Shown: piece by piece, positions 54,881 to 64,000 of the stretch
Layout of the letters: every line of letters starts with the position of its first letter
How positions within the stretch are numbered: position 1 is the stretch's first letter
NCBI GenBank assembly: GCA_036346275.1
Contig: CM070711.1
Coordinates: 65,387,078-65,451,077 of the forward strand
Direction of reading: 5' to 3'
Source: Otatea glauca
Lineage: Eukaryota > Streptophyta > Magnoliopsida > Poales > Poaceae
Length of the DNA stretch: 64,000 nucleotides
Notes under the pieces: generated by a model
Databases searched by the model: none
The model's input: only the letters and a program-made list of their open reading frames with translations
What the model was told of the DNA's origin: nothing
Program-made: the position numbers and the translations under genes

Positions 54881-57720
54881 TTTGTCAGACACTGCGAAAA
54901 TATCCTTGGCCTTTCTATGGCCTCAATTCTTGACAAATAAACAAAAAAGATCCACCTGCAAGCAGCCTTGGAAACGGCATAGCAAAGCTACCGCTGCGGA
55001 CGATTGCCATATGATATTGTACTTCTCTCGTAAACAAATGTACCCTTGGTTCATGGATGCACGTACCTGGAAGTGAGCACGCACTCTGATCAATTAAATT
55101 AACAGGGACAACAAGTAGAAAATAGCTGCTGGTGTGAAGGAAATAGAGCGAGAGCAATTCCAACAACCGAAGCAACAGCGTCGTAACGCATGACATGGTG
55201 TGATTTGCCGGACAAGCTACGACCTACGATCGCATCATCGCAGTACTAGCAATCTAGCATCGAGCTGATGACCTTCTTGGATACTCCTGCAATGCAAATC
55301 TAAGCTGGGAAAGAACTTTCACAAGAGTGAATACGTGGGCCCGTTGAAAAATCTGGATACCGTGTGGTTACGGTCAATTTTTTTCCCTGGGCCAGGAAAG
55401 CGATGCATGGAACCTTCTATGCCACATCTCAACCAATCACAAGTTTTCATTATCCCCGTGAACCCACGCATTCGTGAAACTTTCACAGAGAGAGGCATAT
55501 GTGAGACTGTGACTGCAAGTTTATGCATCACGCATCTGAGATTCTCACTCGGCTACCTGTCATCAATTAATGAAGCGCTGAGAGAGATGCACGTCCTTGC
55601 AGGTCTCGATCAGAGCTTCATTGAGGCCAATATGCTACATTTGTGTAATTCTTAGGAAAGAGAGAGAGCAGCTAGGTTTATGGTTATTTTTAATTTGTTG
55701 AATAGACTTCAAATGGTCGTTCTTTGCTGCATAGTTCATCTATCACTTGCTAATGGCTCCTTCTAAACTTTTGCTAAAGCTTGGCCACTGCCCAATCCTA
55801 TCGTTGCGAATTCCGGAACAGCAACTATATTTCTTGGCATACATAGTTCCTCGCGTTTCACCGCTCCATCGGCAAGTACCTTTCTAAACTGCTTAACTTG
55901 TAGTCGTGAAACAATAGAAACCGGTTGATTGTTGATCTAAATTCAAAGAGAAGGTCAAACTTCTGCAAGAGCGTAGCGGAGGGTTTGGATCGTTTTTGAC
56001 CTAGTCACGGCCGCCTATATATATCCCCTCTTGTAAGCCGCACGGGTGATTCGTCCCCTGCGTTTGTAACTCTCTAGAAAAATAGTGAATTTCTGCCGTC
56101 GGCGCCCGTGGTTTTTTTCTCGAAAGGGTTTTTCACGTTAAATCTCGTATCTTTTGTTCTCTTTGTGGTTTGATCTTTTTCATATTTTATTCGTCGTTGT
56201 TTTAACAAAACCTTTGCCGGATTTAGGACTTGTTTGAAAAACTTAAAATCTCAGTCCACCCACCAAACAAGACCCTAAGGTGTTTGCAACATCTATCGGA
56301 AACCAACGGCCTAATTTTTCCCCATACGTAAGTTGCTTCCTTCATGTTTGGATCGTAAGCTAAACACAGGATTACATGGTAGCTAACTAGACTGAATGAC
56401 GGTGCGCTGCGTGACCACATATAATAGCAATTTGCCAGACTGAAACGGCCAGTTGGTACATATTTTCCAGATTTGCCTGACAAGCAAGCATGGAACGCTG
56501 TGTTAATGAGACAGCTACCCAGTCCACGTACTTAAGAGGTGTGCATGTACTTGAACCAACTACATATATTTCCCTGTCCGAATGTGCTGTGTGAGATTTA
56601 GGTCTGGTGATTTGTGTTCTTCAAACTATCATCACTATCTTTTTTACAATAATTTCTCTTCAAGTTTCTTTCTTCTAATGAAGCATAGTAGGCCCAAAGC
56701 ATAGAAGACCATGTCGTTTGCGTAGCCTGGGGTGTATGGTCCCTTGCTGCAGCGAGAGGAATCGAATTCTTAATAATCGGTTCCGTTGCAGTCTTCTCTT
56801 CCTCGTGTAATGGCAGTCGCGTTCGCAATACAGTTAGTACGTACCATTGTCATCTCATCGACATTTGTTTATGTGTTAGGTGCCGCGTTCTGTAAAGTTT
56901 ATTTGGCTCTACGTACGAAGAGCTACTAGCCATCATCAAAGTATCAAACTCGTCGACGTACGTCGATCAGCATATCTTTCTCCCGGGACTCTTGACCAAC
57001 TTCAGTGCATCTGCGATTGGGAGAAGTAGAAGTATCGCCTTAGCGCAACAGGGTTTTTCGTCTGAAACTGAAAGGTATCAGCAAGATTGTTATCGATTTT
57101 GCTTAGGTCTCACAACTGCGGACTGCCATTGTAAAAGCAAGGCCGCACCAACACGGGCTGTGCCTGTACCGCGTGATTTTGTTTCCCTCTGTTGATGAAC
57201 TATGCAGCCGCTCATTACCAAATATCATTTTCTTGGCTCCTCTTTAAGATTGCTCTGTTTTGGCTAGATGATGTAGTTATTCCTACTTAAGACCTATCCT
57301 TTATCGCAAGCAACAAGCAGTGGAAAACACCAGCACGTAGTACTCCGTGACAACGACAGAAAACAGGAGGCATGAGAGAGTACTCTCCCCTGCTAATTCT
57401 GGAGAAGCAACGTGCAGCTTTGCTTGCATGGATAACGTGGGGCAAATCCAAGCTACCCAATCCGAGATACCAAACTACACACGCCGGCCGGTACGCGGCT
57501 ACGTCCGCAGCCCAAGTTTTGGAACGCCGTCCGCGCTCTCCAGAACCAAAGCTTGGCTAAAGAAAGAGCACGAGCATACGCCCGAAACGAAACAAACAGA
57601 CCGGCGAAAAACGCAACCGGATAAACGCACGCGCAACAACCACCGCCGAGAGGGGATATAATAAGCACACGGTGGTTTTGCTCTCGTTTTGGCCCCAACC
57701 GACGTGAATCCGAGCGGGTT
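54881..57720. other. Intergenic, no gene recognised
   Basis: A plus-strand frame at 55335-55655 (106 codons) and its antisense at 55319-55531 have no domain, signal peptide or splice context. A possible mini-MITE lies at 56225-56276. The segment from about 57450 becomes GC-rich, leading into the next gene's promoter. Confidence 0.4.
56225..56276. mobile_element. Possible very short Tourist-like MITE remnant
   Basis: GGACTTGTTTG and CAAACAAGACCC face each other across about 30 bp, with TTA on the left and TAA on the right. Small size and non-identical flanks make this tentative. Confidence 0.3.
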
Positions 57721-58113
57721 TGCGTGCAGACGCAGTCGTAGCCGCGGTTGTGGCACGGCACGGTCGGCTCGGCGCCCGTTCTTATCCACTCCGCCGCGGT
57801 GAGTCGGAGCGGCGCGATCGAATTGCTGCTCGTAATCTCCTTGTCCCCGTCGGTCCACGTCGACCCGGTCGAGCTATTAGCCTATTATCCACCGAGACAC
57901 CAATCCCTACCAGGCTACCACTATAATCATCACACGTCACCCGTCACCCATCCCTCACCGAGACTCCAATCCCTCATCTCCTTTCCCATTCCCCCGTTTG
58001 CCTCCGCCTCTCCTCCTCTCTTCGATTCTGTTCGCCGTCGGATTCCGATTCGCGAGCCCTGACGAGCTAGCTAGCTAACGAGAGAGCTCCCGGATCCCTG
58101 GTGTCTCTTGCGC

Positions 58114-61100
58114 ATGGAGATCTCGTTCGAGGCTTGGGAGGGGGTGCAGCGGCAGGGCCAGGACCTCGCGGACCGCCTCGCGCAGGGGTTCACGGGCCTG
58201 CTCCAGGCGCCGCCGCAGTTCCCTTGGCCCCCAGCGTCGCAGAAGCGGATGCCCTTCGAGATCGACATCCCCGTCGTCCCCTTCGGCGCCGCCCGCGGGG
58301 CTGGGAAGGACTTCTTCCCTTCCGCGGCTGTCGCCTCCGTCATCGACATCGGCGGGAGGCTCGGACAAGCCGGCGTCGAGATTGGGGCGTCCGTCGGCGG
58401 GGCCGTGCAGCACGCCGTGCGCCAGCTGCCCGTGCCGTTCCGGAACGGCCAGATCCGCCGCCACAAGCTGCCGCCGCCGCCGCCGCCCGCGGCTGCGGTG
58501 GGTGAGGGGGCCGTTGGGCTGGTGGCGGAGAGGGCTGTGGACAGGTGCCCCCTCGAGGCGGCTGCCGCGGCTGCAGCCGCAGCGACTGGGAGTGCCGCCG
58601 CGTCAACCGTCAGTAGTGTTGCTGGCGGGGACGACTTGGATGAAGACGATGGGGGATTCGGCTGCGAGATTGGGACTTTTGGAAACTTTAAGAAGTCGAA
58701 GGTACTATTCAACTAGTAGTTCTATTGTAAATTTTGTCATGTCGTGATGTTTGCTTATCATTTTTAGATCACAACCTTAATTTAGGGTTTCCTGCCGTCA
58801 AAAGTACAAAATTTGATGTTTTTGTTGTATTAGTATAGGTCCTAATTGTCTTGAATCTTGATGTATTATTGGTTTACATGTCTCTACCGAATTTTCATAA
58901 GACCATGATACTTGGAGGGATTTGGTAACTGAGTTGTGGTCTGATTGACTGTTCTCATCATGGATTTGATATCCTTTGGAAGGATTTCACAGCTTAATCC
59001 ATATATTGAAGCCATGATTTTGTATCTGCAATTAGATGATGCTTTGCTAGTACGCAAGTTTTTTTTGGGTACAATTGATTGAAGTTTATTATCACGTGTA
59101 AAATGTTAAAATTAAGGCTCTGTTTAGAACAGAGGAATCTGATAGGAATTGTACTGATTCCTGCAAAAAATCCCTGTGAAATTCTTGCGTTCAAATCAAT
59201 TTGTTGGGCTTATGTGAATTTACATTATCTCAGCTAAGTTGAATTTATGTTACTTTGAATGATAACATAGCAATTAACTCTTGATGATTATTCAGGGTAC
59301 TGTAAATATTTCAGCGACATACAATACCCGGAACAATGACATTGAGAGTTCTGTTGTTGCGCGAGGAGATCTCTGGAGGTTGGAGGCATCACGTGGCAGT
59401 TCAACTTCTGCAAATGATAGCTCGCCTCTTTACCTTATTCAGTTGGGACCTTTGCTATTTGTCCGAGACTCTACACTTCTTTTACCTGTTCATCTAGCAA
59501 AGCAACACCTGCTTTGGTATGGTTATGATCGCAAGGTACTCATATCATTTCTATTGCCTTCTCCCCATATGTGAACTTTTTATCAGTCCGTTATAATGAT
59601 TTATCTATTATTTTGATTGGGTTTATGTTTGATGGAGATTTGTGGTCTCTTTGTTTTGCTATTTCCTTATAGTTTGTCTTTAATCCTTAATAAAAATGAT
59701 ATTTTTGTTACAGAATGGAGTGCACTCCCTCTGTCCAGCCATTTGGTCAAAACATAGGAGATGGTTGATGATGTCGATGATGTGTCTTAACCCAGTAGCT
59801 TGTGTAAGTTTGCTGTATCATTTTATTGAGTTTTATGCTTACTATAAATCTAAATTATTCTCTTATTTTGTTACCTGAGCTTATTGTAAATCACAATATT
59901 AAAGCAATCGAGTTGGGAGTGACTCACCAACCTTTCTAGGGTGCTTTTGCTTGCATTATGTTGTTGTGCAATCGAAGTATACATGCTGCCACACAGCCAC
60001 AGTTCTTTTATTGTAGGGATTTCTCTTTCCTTTGTTAGCGAGAAAAGTCTGTCCAGTTGACTTCTTTGGGTCTTTATCCATCTAGTAACCAGTAGAACAA
60101 TTGTTCTGCACAATTAATGATATAAGCTTCATTTCTGTAATTAGTGTAATCGGCAAGGAATGCTAAGCCTTATCTGCTAGTGCATTTTGTAAAAATTATG
60201 CAGTCATTCACAATGCTGTAACCATGCTTTCAAAATTATTAACAGGCATAATCTTAGTAATGATATATTAGATATAACTTCCCCAACATTTTTTCTTGCA
60301 TTTGTTGATAGAATATTGATGTTATCTAACAGAGTAACATTATTTTTTGCTGCAGTCCTTTATGGATCTGCAGTTCCCTAATGGGCAAGTAACATATGTT
60401 GCTGGAGAGGGGATAACGGCAAGTGGTTTTCTTCCATTATTTGGTGGGTTGCTTCAAGCTCATGGCAAATATCCAGGAGAAACAAGAGTGAGCTTCTCTT
60501 GTAAGGTTAGTGTTTCCAATTTATTTCTCTGTATTAGTCATTTGTGATATCAGCAAATTTTAGTGCGTGCTCTCTAAGTGAATTTGTTTATATAAATGAA
60601 TTGCGAGCTTCTCCCCTGCTATCTCTGAAAAAATTGTACTAGTGCTGTATGGAATAATGGTGATATGTTTTAGGCATTTGACCAGTTATTAGTTTTATTA
60701 TAGTTAATTAATGTCTGATGAGAAATCTCTTGTTACGTTTATTGACAATATCACACCCTGTTAATGGGAACACTCTCACGTGCTCACATTGTTCTTGCTG
60801 TGTATGAGTTCACTTTATCATACAAAGTTGCGCACACGTTTGCGCATGTGTGTCTGTTTTTATTTCATTTGAGTTCTTGTTATGACAAGTCTAGTCTGTG
60901 TTGTTCTGTACGTTGATCTTTTTATTATCTTGATAACCAACTTTAGTCTCTCTTAATTATCTTGCATTGTCTTTATGCCTTAATTGTCTTTAAAGACTTA
61001 ATTTCACCTGTGGTAACATCCAACCTTACTGTTCTTTTTTGTCTTCTTTAAAGAACAAGGGAGGCACAAGGTTCTCTCCTATGTTTCAATGGCCTGATAA

Positions 61101-61694
61101 GTCTCTTTCATTTGGAGTTACTCAAGCCTTAGCTTGGAAAAGATCTGGTCTTATGGTGAGGCCCAGCGTACAAGTCAGGTAGTTTACTGAAAATATTTGG
61201 ACAATTTTGAGGCATTTTCAAGAGATTCTGCCATGTGCAAATGTCATTGTTCATTTGTAGGGTCCTGTTATATGCTCCCTTTTGTTAGTTTAGTTCTGTG
61301 TATCCTTGCCTTTTCTGTTCTAGCAGTTGTTCATGGCATTCTATTCAACAGTGTATGTCCTACATTTGGAGGAAGTGATCCTGGGGTGCGTGCAGAGGTC
61401 ATCCATTCATTGAAGGAGGAGCTGAATGTAATGTGCGGTCTGTCTTGCTCGAGACATCCATCAGCTTTTACTGCTCTTTCCGTAAGATCTCCTTATCTAA
61501 AAACAAGGCCTCTGCTTGGTTCTTTTCTAAGATTGTAGTCTGGTTCTAACTGAAGCTATATATGGCAGATTGGGCGATCTAAGTGGAATGGTCAAGTGGG
61601 CAGTTCTGGAGTGGTGGTCACTTTGGAAACACCCCTTAATAACATCGGAAGGCCATCTTTGTCCGTTCAATTGAATGGTGGTTTTGAGTTTTGA
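58114..61694 (+). CDS. Conserved plant protein of unknown function with beta-rich C-terminus, 7 exons
   Basis: Exons 58114-58701, 59296-59535, 59714-59803, 60356-60505, 61054-61178, 61352-61481 and 61569-61694 join in frame through GT-AG introns to 482 aa. The ATG at 58114 (MEISFEAWEGVQ) is the first in the frame. Residues 1-195 include Ala/Gly stretches (VIDIGGRLGQAGVEIGASVG), a Pro run (KLPPPPPPAA), a poly-Ala run and an acidic patch (DDLDEDDGG). Residues 197-482 alternate polar and hydrophobic residues in strand-length runs (TVNISATYNTR, LYLIQLGPLLFV, SFGVTQALAWKRSGLMVRPS) and end in LNGGFEF. That pattern, with a terminal Phe, would fit a membrane beta-barrel as in organelle outer membranes; this is inference. 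I do not recognise a named family and give no function. Confidence 0.88.
59116..59210. mobile_element. Short MITE remnant in intron 1 of the 58-61 kb gene
   Basis: GGCTCTGTTTAGAACAGAGG at the left and CTTGCGTTCAAATCAATTTG followed by TTGGGC at the right resemble the ends of common grass GTTTGGAAC-type MITEs, with AATTCC/GGAATT phrases between. TTA occurs on both flanks. It is small and decayed. Confidence 0.4.
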
Positions 61695-62265
61695 TGTCTT
61701 GCACAGAAGTTGTACATGCCACTGTACATATTACCACCATTAATTTTGATGCTCCATACTTATGGAGATAGCTGCTCAACCTATAAAATGTATGTGGAAG
61801 TGAGTTGCAGGCTTGCAGCTTGTATCTGTCGCCATAGGTCTTAACTCAGCAAATCAACTGCTTTATTCCCAATTCTGATGAACTTCCGTATGTATCTCCA
61901 AGAGATTGCGATGAGGCAGCCAAGTGGTTCAATTTCATTTTTTTGGAAGTTGGAAAAAATGAAAGATGTGATCTCAGCAAAAAGAGAAGCTGTGAGCTGT
62001 AATGTGGTTATGCGAGAAGATACTCACCCAGAAGCTCATTCTTTTCGTGCAATACTGATGATGTTGGATAATTGTTGATACTGAATTGTTTGCCAATTTT
62101 ATTACTTGCGCTGGATTTATCTCCTCCACAATTGATTGCCACAAGACAAGACTGCATTGTTGAGAGTTGAGACGTAGACAAACTTTGGTGGATGAATTGG
62201 TGTGCTTTTTTATCTCCTGCACTCTTGTATTCTTCTACATGTAATGATCGATGAAGTTACCTCCC

Positions 62266-62271
62266 AATAAA
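62266..62271 (+). terminator. Candidate polyadenylation signal
   Basis: AATAAA followed by a poly-A run, about 570 bp after the stop of the 482-aa gene. The implied 3' untranslated region is long; nearer variant signals cannot be excluded. Confidence 0.3.
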
Positions 62272-62904
62272 AAAAAAATTGAAGTTGAGACATATAACTG
62301 GGACCTGTCTGGCCGCAATGTCAAATCTATTTTCTTCTTTTCATACATACTTTAATTTGCATCTGCCGTCCGGTTATCACACTGTTTTATCTGGAAGAAG
62401 AAATTTTTTGTGTGTTCTTATAGTCGAACCGTTGAAAATAGGAAAAGCTAACTTATTATAAATTGTTTGTCTTGAACAAGGTCCTTTTGATTTGTTAGGT
62501 TAGTGTTGGTATACTCGCACTACCGCCACTACGAGATGCTAGTCTCGTAGCTGAAACGGTGAAATCTGCAACGAATATCAGAGGTATGTTCCTATTTAAG
62601 GATACAATTGCTTGTGTATGCGCTCGAGCTTGCGAGTGCGATGGCTTAGGCCTTAGTGGCGAAGTGAAAAACGAGGTGGTTTCATTTCTTTTTCCTCTTG
62701 TGACGCCTAAACTCTACATGGATGCATAACGCCCCTGTATAATGTGTGTGGTTAAAGAAACCTGATGCATCTGAACCTAACCACTTATTTGGTTTTGAGG
62801 AATAGCACCATCATCTCACCCATCGTAGACACAAGGCTGTACAAAATGAGGGATTAATTCTGTCAACTTTCATAGGATGATCCCAATGATGAACCAATCT
62901 ATTA
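62272..62904. other. Intergenic, no gene recognised
   Basis: No supported frame, RNA gene or paired repeat. Confidence 0.4.
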
Positions 62905-63153
62905 CTCCTCTGGTCATAAATACATGTTTTTAAGATGCGTGTAGTCAACTTTTTGAAATTTTGACTATCGATATCCTTTAAATATTTAGATTGAATATAT
63001 GAAAAATCATATGTATAGATTTGTCTTGAAAAATACTTTCATAATGTTATAATTTTATCGAGTTTATAAATATATTTTAATATAAATTAATTGTTAAAGT
63101 TGTATTTTCGTTTTTATATTGATGTCCAAAATAACATATATTTGTGACCGGAG
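62905..63153. mobile_element. Degenerate Stowaway-type MITE, about 249 bp
   Basis: CTCCTCTGGTCATAAATACA at the left, after TA, pairs with TATATTTGTGACCGGAG at the right. The right TA is no longer present. The ends and AT-rich interior match the Stowaway (CTCC.TC..TCATAAATA) pattern in an older copy than the one at 29367. Confidence 0.7.
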
Positions 63154-63371
63154 AAAGCAGTTTCAACGGAGGCTCCTTGGTCTAAAAATACACTGCATGT
63201 CACTCCTCTACGACTTAAGAGTTACCGACGGTTACTAATCTGACCTAGAAATCATGTACCATAACGTATCTTTGTTACATGCTCCTGAAGTAACCTAAAG
63301 TTCCAACGCTTGCATTTACGAGTTTTAATTGGGCGAAATAAAAGTGGGATTTGTAACCGGGATAATCACCC

Positions 63372-63378
63372 ATATAAG
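63372..63378 (+). promoter_or_regulatory. TATA box of the subtilase gene
   Basis: CATATAAGC lies about 90 bp before the ATG at 63466, giving a start site near 63403 and a leader of about 60 bases. Confidence 0.6.
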
Positions 63379-63465
63379 CACTAAGCAGGTGGAAATCTTG
63401 TATCCCCTGAACAGCTGAACTCGATCACAAGAGGAGAAAAGCAGAGCTCTTCTCTAGAGGTAGCC

Positions 63466-63662
63466 ATGGAGATCGCTCCCTCCATTTTGATGCCGCTTCT
63501 CCTCCTCCTCCTTTTCTCACCGGCCGCCATGCCCTCTGCCTTGGCCCCTTCCCCTGGCTCCGACGAGCACACCTCTGACGTGTACATCATCTTCGTCAGC
63601 CGCGCCGACTACGTCGATTCCGTGGACTACGACGTCCGTTTGCTCGCTTCCGTCGTCGGAAG
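63466..63662 (+). CDS. First exon of a subtilisin-like serine protease (subtilase), partial
   Basis: From the ATG the frame has a signal peptide (basic-free start, core LLLLLLFSPAAMPSALA, residues about 8-26), then the start of the I9-type inhibitory propeptide: DVYIIFVSRADYVDSVDYDV, then RLLASVVG. Plant subtilases are secreted and cleave proteins in the cell wall. The exon probably ends at 63662 with the donor GGAAG|GTGGTT, leaving two bases (AG) that would form Ser with a following C or T, as in related SVVGS sequences. The unspliced frame hits a stop 9 bases later, so splicing is required. The catalytic domain would lie beyond 64000; whether it exists cannot be seen. Confidence 0.65.
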
Positions 63663-63710
63663 GTGGTTGTGACAACTGACATGCAGCGTTTCCGCCTTCA
63701 TACACAGCGC

Positions 63711-63977
63711 CAGCGGTGGAACTAAAAATCTTTCTATGGGATGTACATTTCATACGCACAATTTTATAGTCTTGTACACTGATTTCGTAACATCATAAAT
63801 CCAACATATATACTATAAATTTGCTAAAATTACAATAAAAATAGATCTAAGGTATTAAAAATTTTAGACCACTAAAATCAGAAGCAAGTCAATCAATAAA
63901 TTTGATTTATTGAAGAGACGATACTGTAGTGCGTTTTTCATACTTTTAGAGTGCTGGCAGCCGTAGATCCGTCCCTG
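63711..63977. mobile_element. Short TIR transposon, 267 bp, in the presumed subtilase intron
   Basis: The left end CAGCGGTGGAACTA and the right end on the minus strand CAGGGACGGATCTA pair over about 14 bp. ACACAGCG flanks both sides (63702-63709 plus one extra C, and 63978-63985). An 8-bp TSD suggests hAT; counted as 9 bp with one mismatch it would suit Mutator. AT-rich interior, no coding sequence. Confidence 0.65.
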
Positions 63978-64000
63978 ACACAGCGTAGCCCCGTATTTCT

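Noticed and set aside
55335..55655. 106-codon plus-strand frame
   Set aside because: No promoter, domain, signal peptide or splice context, and the antisense frame is equally open. Treated as chance.
58071..58712. Minus-strand frame of 213 codons opposite the first exon of the 482-aa gene
   Set aside because: Mirror of the GC-rich exon. The plus strand joins through six good introns.

Overview
The window is nuclear DNA from a grass (Poaceae). The evidence is GT-AG split genes of plant type (an SnRK1 kinase of the cereal OSK group, a subtilase first exon), a Tat-lineage Ty3/gypsy element with antisense ORFs, and Stowaway, Tourist, Mutator and hAT elements with clear target-site duplications (TSDs). 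I cannot name the species. There are no bacterial operons, CRISPR arrays, tRNA or rRNA genes.

Layout. 1-3.4 kb: three hAT-type elements, two of them abutting across one shared 8-bp target, plus a small MITE. 3.5-16.9 kb: a 13.3-kb Tat-type LTR retrotransposon (TSD TGCCC). Its gag-pol reads on the minus strand and is decayed; its 5' LTR is cut to about 100 bp. A 5.5-kb plus-strand region carries two antisense transcription units with their own TATA boxes. 16.9-20.1 kb: a 5'-truncated WDR55 (WD40) pseudogene with a Mutator-like MITE in an intron. 20.3-28.2 kb: hAT DNA containing a solo LTR of the Tat family and a 4.7-kb hAT element with a broken transposase. 28.3-31.2 kb: MITEs and another hAT derivative.

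Genes. (1) SnRK1 catalytic alpha subunit, 32199-36259 (+), 10 coding exons, 502 aa. (2) A small secreted cysteine-containing protein, 38738-39040 (-). (3) A class-V aminotransferase/molybdenum-cofactor-sulfurase-like PLP protein, 39858-41982 (-), 3 exons, 633 aa, with a TATA box. (4) A conserved plant protein of unknown function, 58114-61694 (+), 7 exons, 482 aa, with a beta-rich C-terminus. (5) The first exon of a subtilisin-like protease at 63466-63662 (+), running off the window. Between genes 3 and 4 lie a 155-bp tandem array, a hAT element, a 36-bp minisatellite, a 280-bp-arm inverted repeat, a scrambled gypsy fragment split by a solo LTR, and a MULE transposase pseudogene.

The host genes do not form a visible pathway; they are separate units in repeat-rich DNA. 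The most unusual points are the recurrent abutting of hAT insertions at a single 8-bp target, the spliced antisense units inside the Tat element, the long coding-derived hairpin at 47.7-48.3 kb, and the duplicated splice-acceptor segment in the last SnRK1 intron. All exon coordinates were read by eye from splice sites and frame; none was checked against transcripts or databases.
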